Assembly (NCBI GenBank): GCA_036852015.1
Contig: JAANDG010000291.1
Span: 62,001 to 126,000 of the forward strand
Source: Pelodera strongyloides
Lineage: Eukaryota > Nematoda > Chromadorea > Rhabditida > Rhabditidae
Direction: 5' to 3'
Length of the DNA stretch: 64,000 nt
A program made the translations under genes and the position numbers. A model generated the notes under the pieces. That model saw only the letters and a program-made list of their open reading frames with translations, was not told where the DNA came from and ran no database searches. Below, one piece after another: positions 46,134 through 56,620 of this stretch (position 1 is its first letter; each line of letters starts with the position of its first letter).

Positions 46134-46316
46134 TTAAAGCGAAACACCGGCCGGTTTTTGAAATGCATTGTGAACAACTGAATTCTTATCCATTTATGCT
46201 AATTTGTTCGAATTTAGCTCGATTTTTTATTCTAATTTTACGCTCAGTTGCATAAGCTGCCTAAGAATGAAGATGCCCACGATGCGTTTCAAAAACCGGC
46301 CGGTATTTCGCTTTAA
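46134..46316. repeat. TTAA palindromic element, family 1
   Basis: Ends AGCGAAACACCGGCCGG and CCGGCCGGTATTTCGCT with TTAA flanks, about 180 bp upstream of the first recognised Six exon. Confidence 0.9.
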
Positions 46317-46494
46317 TAACCATGGCCATTAATTCACAAAAGACAGTGCATGTGTAGTTGTATTTTGCTTTGTTTATATATAACTTTATTCAAAGCCACA
46401 CAAACAATGGCAAAGAAAGTGTCTTCCCACGGAAGGTTGATTTTTTTCCGAATCAAGTTTGTATTTCATTCAATATTTCTTTGTCTACTTTCAG

Positions 46495-49400
46495 TGAATC
46501 GTCCTTCTCCAGCGAACAGATAGCTTGTGTATGTGAAGCACTTTCGAAGGAAATTGATCGATTAGTATGTGTTAATCAACATTATTGATTTTTCCTCAGT
46601 TTGTTATCTCGCTCTGTCTCTCTCTTTCATTCGATGCTACTTTTAGCATTAGGCCTACCTAGCATGTGTTACAAGCCAAGTATAACGTCGAGTCCCTTGT
46701 ACATTTGTAGTGTATAAATCTTTAGGTAAATGAAACAATATCCTCTACTATATCTTTAGATGACCTGAAACCTGAAGTATTTAGGCGCAATTCGTCTGGA
46801 GTATCCCACATCGAGAGGAATTTATCAAACACGAAAGCGTGCTCAAGGCTCAAGCAGTGATCGCATTCCACAGACAGAATTATAAGGTGGATTATCAGAA
46901 GAATAGTTTTGCTCTAATGCTTTTTCTTGTCATTTCCTACTCCTACACTTTGATCGTATACTAAACGGAAGAACCATTTGGTGACGGTTTCCTAGTTTTT
47001 TTCCTTGGCCAATCTATTCGGTGATCACGTGGTGACTGTCTCGGGACCAAGATTTTTTGAAACCCGTCCTCGACTGGTCACCAAATGATCACCAAATAGT
47101 TTCTCCAGTGAAAACCTTTGGTGGCCGGCCAACGACGGTTTTTCTGTGTGTGGTTTCGGCAATTATTCCGTTTCCTGTGTACCCGAAAATAAGCCATACG
47201 CGACACGATAAGGAACACGATATGGAGTGAACGAGCTCCATTGCTGGAAATATTATAAAAATCTTCATTGGTAAGGCGGTTCAATATGAACGAGTTTGTA
47301 AATGACCAAACGGAAACCTACGATGTCCCTAAGAACCCCATGAATTTCACAGTTGTGCAATTTTTAAGACTTTCTCCTTGCAGGATCTCTACAGGATTCT
47401 CGAACACAATCAATTTTCCAATGAAAATCACCTTCAATTACAAGAACTATGGCTTCGCGCGCATTATAATGAGGTATTCTTTGATCTTACAGAAATTACG
47501 CAACCAATTTGTTTGTTTGAAATGTTATTTTTCACTTTATGAAATAACCACGTGTAAATTGACCTTCTTTGAGTTTTCTTCTTTCTTCTTTCTTCAGTTA
47601 CATTACCTTTTTAACAACATTTTTTTCAACAGTAAGGCAACTATTGTATTGTGTTTCTGCATTTTCTAATTGTAAGCTTGTAAACCTTGTAAGCAATTCT
47701 TGCGGTATTGCGGAGATATTTGCATACACTATGTGGGAACACAGCGCCCGACACGTTTCAAAAAACTTTTCAAAACGCTGTCGTTGAGTTTTCCAATAAG
47801 AAATCTCATGAAACTCGCAAAGTGATTGTGTTGTAATGAATCAATAAGCTCCTCTTGTCGTGTAATATGATATGATCTTCTGTTCTGCGAATTTTCCGTT
47901 TCTGTGTATTAAACCGCAGAGAAAGGGAGCTTGAAAAGAAGTGCTTGGATAGATATTGAGCAATCAAATATTGAACGATTATTGGAAGGTTTGCAGATAT
48001 GATAAACGAGACTTATATTTTGAGAACCAACAAAATCCAGCAATCCAACAAAACACAGTTCGCTAAAATTTGCTTTTGCGATACAACATATTTATTAGAG
48101 CCGTTACTGGGTTTCTGCCTGTAGATGAGATATCACTATTTACAACAGATACTTAGACACAGTGTTCCGACTCAACAATCGCGCAGTCTCGCACAGTAAT
48201 TTGCATACGCCACATCCAGCAAAGAGCTTCAAAACCGGCTGTTATACCTCTTTAAGTTGTTCAACTATAGTCTAGAAATGCTTATTTCTACAGGCCGAAA
48301 AGCTTCGCGGCCGGGAATTGGGCGCCGTCGGCAAGTATCGTATTCGACGTAAATATCCGCTGCCACGTACTATTTGGGACGGAGAGGAGACGAGTTACTG
48401 CTTTCGGGTAATTTTTTTTATCTTACGTCTTTCGAATTAGCTCTAGCATATTAGTGCAACCTTACAAAAGTACACAACTACATCACCCTAGATTTTTCAT
48501 TTTGTCTTTGGATAAAAAATACCTCACTCTCATGTTCAGCCTGTTTTGAAGAACCTTCTTTTCGAGATGGCCTTCCTTTCCTCTCTTTTTTTAAAGCGAA
48601 ATGCTAGCCTCTGGAAAATTTGCATATGATAAGCAAATCCTATGTATCATATACTAATTTTGTACGATTGCCGTGGACGATCGTACAAAATTAGCATAAG
48701 ATACATAGGATTTGCTTATCATATGCATGTTTTCCAAAGGGGCTAGCATTTCGCTTAAATAGTTTTCTTTCCTTTGTACGATTCTCTTTCCCTTTTTGCT
48801 TATGCAATACCTTCATTTGTGTCACTTCAGGAAAAATCACGGCATGTCCTTCGCGATTGGTACTCCCGGAATCCATACCCGAGTCCAAAAGAGAAAAAAG
48901 AACTGGCCGAAATGACCCATCTTACTGTAACACAAGTCAGCAATTGGTTTAAGAATAGACGGCAGAGAGACAGAGCGGCGGACGCCAAGGAAAGGTGAGA
49001 AATTTCAAAGTGTGTACGACAATCAACGACAACGACAAATTGCTAATCAACGACAACACGACGAGTTATATCTACCTTCTTTTCATCATTTCATTGTGAT
49101 GCACACCTGTGGTGTTATTCAATAAATAAACAAAAAAAGGAAAAAGGAAGAGGCTCTGATGATTTTATTTGAATAAAGAAGTTTCATTTCAATTTCAGAG
49201 ATCCGAATGCCCCAAAAGACGACTCGGATTTCGGAAGCAGCGATGATGAGCGGGTAGCGATGAAACCGGTAGGTTGTGCTTATCGTTGCGAAGGAAATTC
49301 AATCAGACCGCTGAAAAGAGAGAGAGAGAGTCAGAGTGAGAGAGAATGAGAGACAGAGAGTCTGTGAGAGAGACAGAGAGTAAAAGGGTTAGAGGAGGAG

Positions 49401-49779
49401 ATGCAGGAGCACACAAAATCCAAAGCTCTGCTGGTAAAAAGAAAACACAAAGAAGACACAAAATGTAATTCGCCCGTGCTTGTAGATGCAGCATGACATA
49501 GAATCATCTCCCAATCTCTCTTTATCTATCTTTCGCTCACCTATTTCTCTCGACGACGCGGATGGGACAATTGTAGTTGTGAAAACAAAATGATTTAATC
49601 ACTTCCCTCACTTTCAGCACGCCGCTCCAGCGCAGCACACGGGCAGCACCCATATTCCACCTTATCCAAATTCCGCTTTCACGCATCCCCATCCGCTCCT
49701 GGGCTACACCGCATCCGGAGTACCGTACACAATTCCAGCCGAGATGATGCAATTCTCGGTTAACTACCATTCGTTGTAA
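46495..49779 (+). CDS. six1/2: Six1/2-class homeobox transcription factor (5' exon not resolved)
   Basis: Exons 46495-46564, 46785-46886, 47384-47473, 48294-48407, 48831-48994, 49199-49268 and 49618-49779 join in phase. The SIX domain runs from [13 protein letters not shown] through [39 protein letters not shown] and [12 protein letters not shown] to [16 protein letters not shown]. The homeodomain follows, with [18 protein letters not shown], the recognition helix [13 protein letters not shown], and ETSY, the tetrapeptide that marks Six1/2 rather than Six3/6 or Six4/5 members. The C-terminus is acidic, then His/Pro-rich, ending in YHSL and TAA. Six1/2 proteins bind DNA in the nucleus and act with Eya cofactors; C. 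elegans has CEH-33 and CEH-34 in this class. The first listed exon starts in phase 2, so an upstream start exon is required. AATAAA lies at 49893. Confidence 0.95.
48591..48758. repeat. TTAA palindromic element, family 2 (Six intron 4)
   Basis: Near-perfect hairpin matching 37504-37674: AGCGAAATGCTAGCC at left, GGCTAGCATTTCGC at right, interior TTTGCATATGATAAGC mirrored. It ends about 70 bp before the homeodomain exon acceptor. Confidence 0.92.
49315..49390. repeat. GA-rich microsatellite in Six intron 6
   Basis: (GA)n with occasional GT and CA. Confidence 0.9.
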
Positions 49780-49892
49780 ATAGCATTCGTTTTATTTTAT
49801 TATGTCCGTTGGTGCAATTATTTTCATTTATACAGAACGTGTTTATGTGCTCTTGGAAGGCGTTAGATGAAGGATATTCTTGATATGTGATG

Positions 49893-49898
49893 AATAAA
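49893..49898 (+). promoter_or_regulatory. Polyadenylation signal of the Six1/2 gene
   Basis: AATAAA 114 bp after the stop codon, followed by a T/G-rich stretch (GTTTTATTTGTAGTGG). Confidence 0.65.
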
Positions 49899-49937
49899 GA
49901 GTTTTATTTGTAGTGGTCTCTTGTTCAGAATAGATGA

Positions 49938-50248
49938 TATACCATACTTAGGCTTATGCAAACGCTAAGTATGGTATATCATCTGTACGCTTTGTGTCTT
50001 ATAATCACAGGAGCTTTGTGTCTTATAATCACTAATTAATTCTGAAATAAACATTCCCTAAGTTAGTTTATAGAAATGTTTAGAAATGTTTATTAGACTC
50101 TTATAAAGAGCGCAACGCCATAAGAGCTGTTTCATGTGGCATCGAAAGTTTCATCATGTGGACTTCTGCCCTTGTGAAAAATAAGGGGAATCTCCTCTAA
50201 GGGCGCATTCGAGATGGACATTTCCGGGAAAGAAAAAGAAAACTTTTG
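49938..50248. repeat. 311-bp direct repeat, left copy, flanking the PAT-like element
   Basis: By eye it is identical over all 311 bases to 55088-55398 at a constant offset of 5150. It starts with an inverted repeat around TATACCATACTTAG/CTAAGTATGGTATA and ends GAGATGGACATTTCCGGG and AAAACTTTTG. It is absent from the internal repeat region of the element, so it appears to be duplicated host DNA rather than part of the element. Confidence 0.95.
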
Positions 50249-50444
50249 TGGCTCGTTTCGACCTGTTCCTTTCAGAAACAGCTCTCACTCACACACAAAA
50301 TCTCAGTTTTGTGCTTATTCCACTGACCAAATAATTACCAATAAATCAAACTTCAAACATTCACTAGCATCCGAACTTAAGGTAAACGGTTTATTGATTT
50401 TCAGACGGTTTCAGACGGTAAACGGTTTATTGATTTTCAGAGCA
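50244..50444 (-). repeat. B2 terminal repeat of the PAT-like element
   Basis: Matches B1 (52153-52316) from TTTTGTGGCTCGTTTCG through TATTGATTTTCAGAGCA. It carries an extra roughly 36-bp internal duplication of GGTAAACGGTTTATTG-type sequence near its end. The first TTTTG overlaps the end of the 311-bp flank, so the exact junction is ambiguous by 5 bp. Confidence 0.9.
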
Positions 50445-50774
50445 CTTGACCAATGATAACTTTAATATAACTACTAATATAAGCACTATACTTATAAACA
50501 CGAAAACAATAGAGACACGAAAAAACTATGTAGAAGTGCTAATTTCTACCACACCCTTACTGGGAACTAAACTATTAAAAACTAGCTACTGTAAAACGCG
50601 GGGTAAAAACAATCTCCAAGAGGTAACAATTGAACAAACACCGAAAAAGAAAACAAAAATCTATTCACAGAGCGAGATCCCTGACGCAACGACCGGTAAC
50701 TAGCGTCTACCTTAACATAAACAGAAACATAAAACGTGGCTAGGCAACACCAAAATAAGAGCTATGAGAAAATG

Positions 50775-52009
50775 TTACACAAGGGCAGTACATCCTCCCT
50801 GGGCTCCCTTCGAATCCCGTAAGTAAGGGGCAATTCCCGCGGACGAGAGCCATCTTCCCCTCCTCTGCAGAGCTTCCAGCGGGGTCCCTCGAGCAGCTTC
50901 TGTCGTTGCAGCTCCAGCTCTGAAAGAGTGGGATGTGAGTTCCGGGAATCCGAGCTTAGATGCGAGAAGTTTAATTCTAGACTGTGCTGTGGCTCGTGAT
51001 ATATGAGCGCCAGCCCGCCTTCCTCGAAATAGGAAACCTTGTTCAGTGGTTCTGGACACTGCCCATTTGTTCCACAAATCCCTGCTTTGCGAACCGTTTG
51101 GCAGACAAATCGTAGTGGAACGGCCCTTGCCCAATTGGTCGTTTTTCGCCCGCCGTATAGCAAGTTCAAATTCCTCACCCTTGATAGTGATGTCTTCCCA
51201 TCTCAGCTGGACAAGCTCCGAGACACGCAGCAGCGCCGCGTACAGTAGCACAGCCATCACGGCAGTATCGATGTCCTTTTGGGAGGCAGATGATAGCCCG
51301 TACTCGATGAAGGCTTGCAATTTGGATAGATCTGCTGGGCTCTTGTGAATGGTAGGCACCGTCCGTCTTTTCGCATCTCGGATAGCCGCCACCACTCTAT
51401 CCACCTCCGGTGGGAGCGGCCCATACATCCACTGCAAACGAATAAAAAAATAAATAAATTGCAAAACCCCACTTTGTTTAAATTTCTTCTCTACATATAC
51501 GCCATTCCCGGCTAATGAAAATTTGGAAAAATCCTAGCTACACGGATACGGCCCCTGTACCCCTGTTCTCCGTCACCACTTGCAAAAATTCAATTTGTGA
51601 TAAGGATGCAGTCCTTCCCATAAATGCCGTCTCTCAAAACTAATTTTACCTTAAACGAAGCGATCTGCAGCTGAACACTGGCAGGGCCCACGATCGCGTT
51701 CCGGTGCAGCAAATACAGAATTAACGAGTTAGCGTCCTCCTGACTGAACCCATTTGACTGTGCAAACTGGCGCCGCGATCTTTCCAACTGCGTATAGATC
51801 TTAACCGTCGATGGCGCGCGTTCCGTATTCGCAATCCCGTGGATCACCGTGATCAGATCCCGTCTCCCCACTGTCCTGCACAAGTCCATCACTGCCGACC
51901 ACTTCCGCGGTACTGAAAACAATATGGTGTACATCAACCTTTGGGAGGGTGGGATTTGGGCTTCCCCTCTTAAACAAAGAACAAAAACGGTCAACGCTCT
52001 GGTAACCAA
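50775..52009 (-). CDS. Tyrosine recombinase of the PAT-like element, two exons
   Basis: Exon 1 is 52009-51650 and exon 2 is 51431-50775, joined in phase 0 across a 218-bp intron (donor AAG-GTAAAA; acceptor TTCGTTTGCAG), giving 338 residues. The catalytic set is present: Arg in AALLRVSELVQLRW (about 189), HSFR (His 288, Arg 291) and Tyr in APYLR (about 323). In YR elements this enzyme integrates a circular double-stranded DNA copy, so no integrase is needed. The first roughly 14 codons lie inside repeat A2, so the same ATG and N-terminal codons also occur in A1 at the other end. Without the intron the frame breaks at 51590, so splicing is needed for a full enzyme. Confidence 0.88.
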
Positions 52010-52021
52010 CAGACCAGAATG
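51966..52021 (-). repeat. A2 internal repeat of the PAT-like element
   Basis: 56 bp identical to A1 at 55031-55086 (CCTCTTAAACAAAGAAC, then ACGGTCAACGCTCTGG and CAACAGACCAGAATG). Confidence 0.92.
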
Positions 52022-52152
52022 AATAAAAAATTCATCTTTTCTTGAAAAGTGCGTTCAAAATCCGCGCGGTTACTGTAGCACTGCAAACCGCGCTGTGGGA
52101 CCCTATCTACCCACCGAATAGAAAAGGAACTCGGAATATCACAAAACAACAA

Positions 52153-52316
52153 TTTTGTGGCTCGTTTCGACCTGTTCCTTTCAGAAACAGCTCTCACTCA
52201 CACACAAAATCTCAGTTTTGTGCTTATTCCACTGACCAAATAATTACCAATAAATCAAACTTCAAACATTCACTAGCATCCGAACTTAAGGTAAACGGTT
52301 TATTGATTTTCAGAGC
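52153..52316 (-). repeat. B1 internal repeat of the PAT-like element
   Basis: Matches the left terminal B2. It overlaps the last few codons and the stop of the RNase H frame (ending 52300). Confidence 0.92.
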
Positions 52317-54527
52317 AGAAATCAATTAAGTCGTTGATTATTGGAAATCGAAATGTAGAAATATGAAAGGTGGACATAGAATATTTCGAGCAAAACGCCC
52401 GTGCGCCTGATTTGCTGGGAATTAAGATATTTGAACCCTTTGCGAACTCAAGAGTATCCTTCACGAAGGATCTATACCTGCCCTCCGCGTCAACAATCAT
52501 AGGCCATGCTGGGTGAGATGTCCACTTGGGCATACCCAGAATACCCCTGGCAGCGTATCTACGCGCAAAAAGTAAAGCTTTCCCAATTAAATGAGGCGGG
52601 GGCACCAACCAAATTCTCCCTGATTTCCAGAAAGCGGGAGTACTGAAGGCGTCCACACCTGCCGATCCTGGGCTCGGCCATCTGGAAATGAAAGATGAAC
52701 ACTTCGCATTTGATTCGTCCGCAAACAAATCAATAGTGGTGGTTCCAAAACGGTGCTGGACTATTTCTGCTACCCTATCCTGTACTGCCCAGTCACCCCA
52801 GTCCTTTACCCTGCTCATAGCGTCTGCTTCCTGGTTTTCCTCTCTTGGAAGCCACTCAAAAAACAAATTAAGATCATTTTCTCGTTGTATTTCGTACACC
52901 GCTAACGCTAAGTCTTGCAGTTCCCGTTTCATGCTTCCCTTCTTCAAAATGGCAACAGCTGCTTGATTGTCCGAATACAAAGTTATAGCACATTTCACGC
53001 TAGTCAAACGCGGGAGAAAAGACCTAATACCAAATAAAGCCGCTCTCAACTCTCGGTTTGTGCTAGATAAGCTAATCTCAGCGTCTTCAAATTGAGAACA
53101 AGTGCGCCATATTTCCTCCTGATCTAACTGAAACACCGCCCCCATACCTGACGCGGACGCGTCTGTGAATATACTAGCCATCCTAGATCCTTCTGCCCCT
53201 GGTAAAGACCTAAACAAACCTTCTGACAGCTTAGACGACCAATAATCCCATTCTCGCCGTTCGTCTTCAGAACCCATGACCTTTCCGTTTGAAACCTGCG
53301 AGCGCTGCACCTCGGCCACCGTACTACTCGTTGCACGAGTCATCAGAACTGCATCTGCAACAACGACATGCATAGAAATCACACTACCAATAAAAGATCT
53401 CCGGTCCTCGACCGTTGGTTTCAATGACCCTCTCAGGGTATTCAGCTTTCTCAAAGCTTTCTCTGCACGTTTCCTCGAAACGGCAACACGGGCCTCGCCC
53501 AAATCAATTTCATAGCCAAGAAACAGCAACTTTTTGTACCGGCGTTAAAATGCTCTTCTCTACAGCAAGCGTGACCCCGGCCTTTTCTAAATCACGCACG
53601 ACTGATTTAATCGCTAGCTCAGCACTGAATTGCGACTCACAGAAAATTAATCCGTCATCAATGTACAAACATATTGGGATACCTTGCTCCCTCCATTTTC
53701 TAACTAGTGGCCTAAATAGCTTATTAAAGAGCCATGGTGCGGGAGATAAACCGAAAGGCAACACCAGAAACTTGAAAAACATCTCCTGACCTTGGAAAAA
53801 CCACCTAAACCCCATAAACTTTTGTGTGTTTGGTGCTAACTTCACGTGGTGGTACCCCGAACGAAAATCAAATTTTCCCATAAAACCGCCCGGAGGCAAC
53901 AAATCAACTATGGTCGAAACATCTTCTAACCTGAAATTAGTTTTGGAAAGAAAAGTGTTAAAGGTAAGACAGATCCAAAATCATACGGGGCTTTTCGCCT
54001 TCTGCCACCAACAGTGGCGACACGCAAAGCAGCTCCGCCTGCTCCACTACACAAATGGCTCCATCCCCCAACAGTTTGCTAATTTCCGCCTCTACAAAAT
54101 TTGCATTCCTAATGGCACTAGTTCTATTTTCCTCCCACACTCTAGGAACAAAAATTGAATGAAATGATAAGGAATAGCCATTGCGAATTACATCCAGCTG
54201 CCACTCCGACGCCCCAATTTTTTCCCAAAACTTCCAACTCTTGGAAAACTTATCAGCTATAGACTCACCAGATCTGCGCTCTGCACTGCGGACGGGTGTG
54301 GCCGACTTGGTGGCACCGGTAGCAACGCACGATTTGGCCATTCGGCGCATCGCGAGAAGATTGGCGATCTTGTCGATAACCGTAGGGACGACTGACTGCG
54401 AGCTCCCTCCTGATCGACTGGAGTTCCCTGGCCAAGGAATCGTGGGACGAGGGACGGCCAAATCCTTCGCCCCTTTGTCGAAAGGGCACCTCCGCGGGGA
54501 CAAACTTTCTCTTTCTCGATGCGGCAC
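52300..54527 (-). pseudogene. Reverse transcriptase and RNase H of the PAT-like element, frame-broken
   Basis: Three frames in series carry one protein: 54527-53958 (RT start, ending RMILDLSYL), 53902-53510 (GKFDFRSGYHHVKLA with the first catalytic Asp, LPFGLSPAPW, and YIDD) and 53529-52300 (FLGYEIDL, RNase H with FTDASASGMGAVF, YSDNQAAV and EADAMSR, then a C-terminal region with DLFADESNAK and PPPHLIGKAL usual for DIRS-type pol). Each junction needs a +1 move: one extra base near 53960 and one near 53533. Homopolymers adjoin both (TTTA, AAAAAG), so sequencing or assembly indels are possible. It follows gag in a +1 frame. Confidence 0.9.
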
Positions 54528-54894
54528 TCGTAGCCGACGACAAAGCAGAGGCCAACAAGAGAGTATTAGAGGCTGGCTCTGGACCCTGAGCCTTGCTAAT
54601 GCGGTTTACTAACTCAACTGTATTAAAAATATTTGGGTCCCGGTCCGCGGCTGATAATAGAGCATTACGCTCCGCAAGCAGCGAAATCGCCTTAGAAACA
54701 GGTTCTGGAGGGTCCTTTAACTCCAGCAACGCCGACAAAACGGAAACATTGAACTCGCACTGCAGTTGAAACGCTTTCTTTTCAAGAACCGGGACCGACA
54801 AAAGTTCGCGCTTTTTCTCTACTCTTTGACTCTCTTGTAGCATGCTCTCCCGAATCTGCTCAAGAATTTCCTTGGCAACTTCTGAGTCCGCCAT
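54265..54894 (-). CDS. gag of the PAT-like element
   Basis: A 209-residue frame from ATG 54894. The first half is helical and charged (LLAERNALLSAADRD), followed by a basic stretch and a CCHC knuckle CYRCHQVGHTRPQC near the C-terminus. It overlaps the RT frame, which is +1 relative to it. Gag proteins of YR elements package RNA. The untranslated leader upstream reaches A1; a TTTAG just before the ATG suggests possible leader splicing from the A1-encoded ATG exon. Confidence 0.82.
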   Translation of the reverse strand: MADSEVAKEILEQIRESMLQESQRVEKKRELLSVPVLEKKAFQLQCEFNVSVLSALLELKDPPEPVSKAISLLAERNALLSAADRDPNIFNTVELVNRISKAQGPEPASNTLLLASALSSATSAASRKRKFVPAEVPFRQRGEGFGRPSSHDSLARELQSIRRELAVSRPYGYRQDRQSSRDAPNGQIVRCYRCHQVGHTRPQCRAQIW

Positions 54895-55030
54895 TATGAC
54901 TAAAGTAGCAAAATTAATTATTACCTACGTGAAAACAAAACACAATATGCAATCAACACGATAAATCGAAAATTTTTCTCTACAAACCACCAGGAACTAA
55001 TAACCTAAACAAAACCAAAAACTTAAACAA

Positions 55031-55087
55031 CCTCTTAAACAAAGAACAAAAACGGTCAACGCTCTGGTAACCAACAGACCAGAATGG
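55031..55087 (-). repeat. A1 terminal repeat of the PAT-like element
   Basis: 56 bp identical to A2, ending GACCAGAATG, then one G, then the right 311-bp repeat. It defines the 5' end of the element on the minus strand. Confidence 0.92.
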
Positions 55088-55398
55088 TATACCATACTTA
55101 GGCTTATGCAAACGCTAAGTATGGTATATCATCTGTACGCTTTGTGTCTTATAATCACAGGAGCTTTGTGTCTTATAATCACTAATTAATTCTGAAATAA
55201 ACATTCCCTAAGTTAGTTTATAGAAATGTTTAGAAATGTTTATTAGACTCTTATAAAGAGCGCAACGCCATAAGAGCTGTTTCATGTGGCATCGAAAGTT
55301 TCATCATGTGGACTTCTGCCCTTGTGAAAAATAAGGGGAATCTCCTCTAAGGGCGCATTCGAGATGGACATTTCCGGGAAAGAAAAAGAAAACTTTTG
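55088..55398. repeat. 311-bp direct repeat, right copy, flanking the PAT-like element
   Basis: Identical to 49938-50248; thereafter the sequence continues GTTCAAGATGCATTTCACC, presumably the uninterrupted host locus. Confidence 0.95.
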
Positions 55399-55580
55399 GT
55401 TCAAGATGCATTTCACCAGAAAAGAATGCAATGGCCACGCATACACATGCGAATGATCGATTGATTTTAGTTTCAATTACGGTACGTTTGAGTTTTCGGC
55501 AATTATTTTGCATGTAATTAATTTTTTCCCGGTGTCCATCTCGAACCACTTTTTTCTTTTCTTTTCCGGAAAATGTCCAT
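55370..55580. repeat. Foldback element hosting the PAT insertion site
   Basis: Left arm GAGATGGACATTTCCGGG then AAAGAAAAAGAAAA; on the right CCGGTGTCCATCTCG and TTCTTTTCCGGAAAATGTCC. The left arm is present twice because it lies inside the duplicated 311 bp. Frames here are artefacts. Confidence 0.7.
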
Positions 55581-56620
55581 CAAAATGTCCCTAATACATG
55601 CAGCTGCAGCATTCGCTTATTGATTTGATTTGATTGGGCAGATAAGAAGTAAGCTATAGAAACAGATCAGATATAAAGAAATCTTTTTAATATAGAGTAT
55701 TCAACTTTGTTGCGAAGCATATGTATAGTTTAATCTTCTTCCACGTCATGCATAGATAAGTGAAAAGTTGTATTTTTTTCGTTATTTTTCACTCACTACC
55801 GGGCTTTCCCAGAATCCAAAAAATTGCGTGATTCTGACAATACTACCGTATTTTTGCACGAAAAATTCAATATGAAAATTAAAAAAATGTACGTGTACGT
55901 CCAAAATACTGTAAATTTTCACCATACTTGGAAACTCCATACATGATTTAGCCGGTGACTCGAAACCTAATTGTAATGTTTTTTCATTCACAACGAGTCA
56001 ATCGTGTTCCAAACTACAATATAATCGTTGATTCACACTTGAGTACAAGTTAATTGCCCGAATTACCCGTCACTGAAAGACAATTAACCTAAAGTTAATT
56101 GCCCGACAGATAATTGAATGGGCGGCATATTTTCAAAAGTGAGTCAAATTTTTATAATACTGATAATTTTTGGTCTTTTATCACTCTTACTTGCAATACA
56201 TTATTCAACAAGTTTTCTTTTGTTTTGTTTGGAAGAAAAGATCTAGACGTATTGTGAGCGCCATTCAGCCGCTACTCTTCATAGTCTCATGAAACGTATA
56301 TGACGGCGCAGTGTTTCATGAGATGAGTCATATAAGCCTTTTCGACAGCCGCACCAAAACACTAAAAATTAGCATAATCATCAGACATGCAAATCAATTT
56401 TAACATACGAATTTGTGATTAGACAGCCGAATCAGTTCAGAACAGTCGTCTCTGGCATAAAGGTCTCTTCTCTTTACTCGTGTTTCATGCATCTGCTGCT
56501 GTCGTACTGTATAATAATGTTTGTCTTTCTCTATTAGTTTGCTAGTATTAAATCTTGATCAGCTATGTGTTGCACTAGTGGTTTATATTATTCGTAATGA
56601 AATTTTCAAATTTTTAGGTC
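55581..56620. other. Spacer; nothing clear
   Basis: AT-rich. Short echoed segments (AAGTTAATTGCCCG twice near 56046 and 56092) but no gene or recognised element. Confidence 0.4.

Larger units (their letters stand above)
43862..46494. other. Spacer between CCDC9-like and Six1/2 genes
   Basis: 3' UTR of the CCDC9-like gene, several palindromic elements (listed) and AT-rich sequence. The first exon of the Six gene must lie here: frames opening at 45752 (MNNLFQRLSYPPNPS) and 46005 (MDPAYMTRN) are candidates, but neither gives an evident donor in the required phase 2. Confidence 0.45.
50249..55087 (-). mobile_element. PAT-like tyrosine-recombinase (DIRS-order) retrotransposon
   Basis: Minus-strand order: A1 repeat (55086-55031), gag with CCHC knuckle, RT, RNase H, B1 repeat (52316-52153), 131-bp spacer, A2 repeat (52021-51966), tyrosine recombinase, B2 repeat (50444-50244). 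Split direct repeats A1...B1A2...B2 together with a tyrosine recombinase instead of integrase define the PAT group of YR retrotransposons, known from nematodes and other animals. Size is about 4.84 kb. Two single-base frame changes in RT suggest it is inactive or the assembly has indels. It lies within a foldback sequence (GAGATGGACATTTCC...). Confidence 0.9.
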
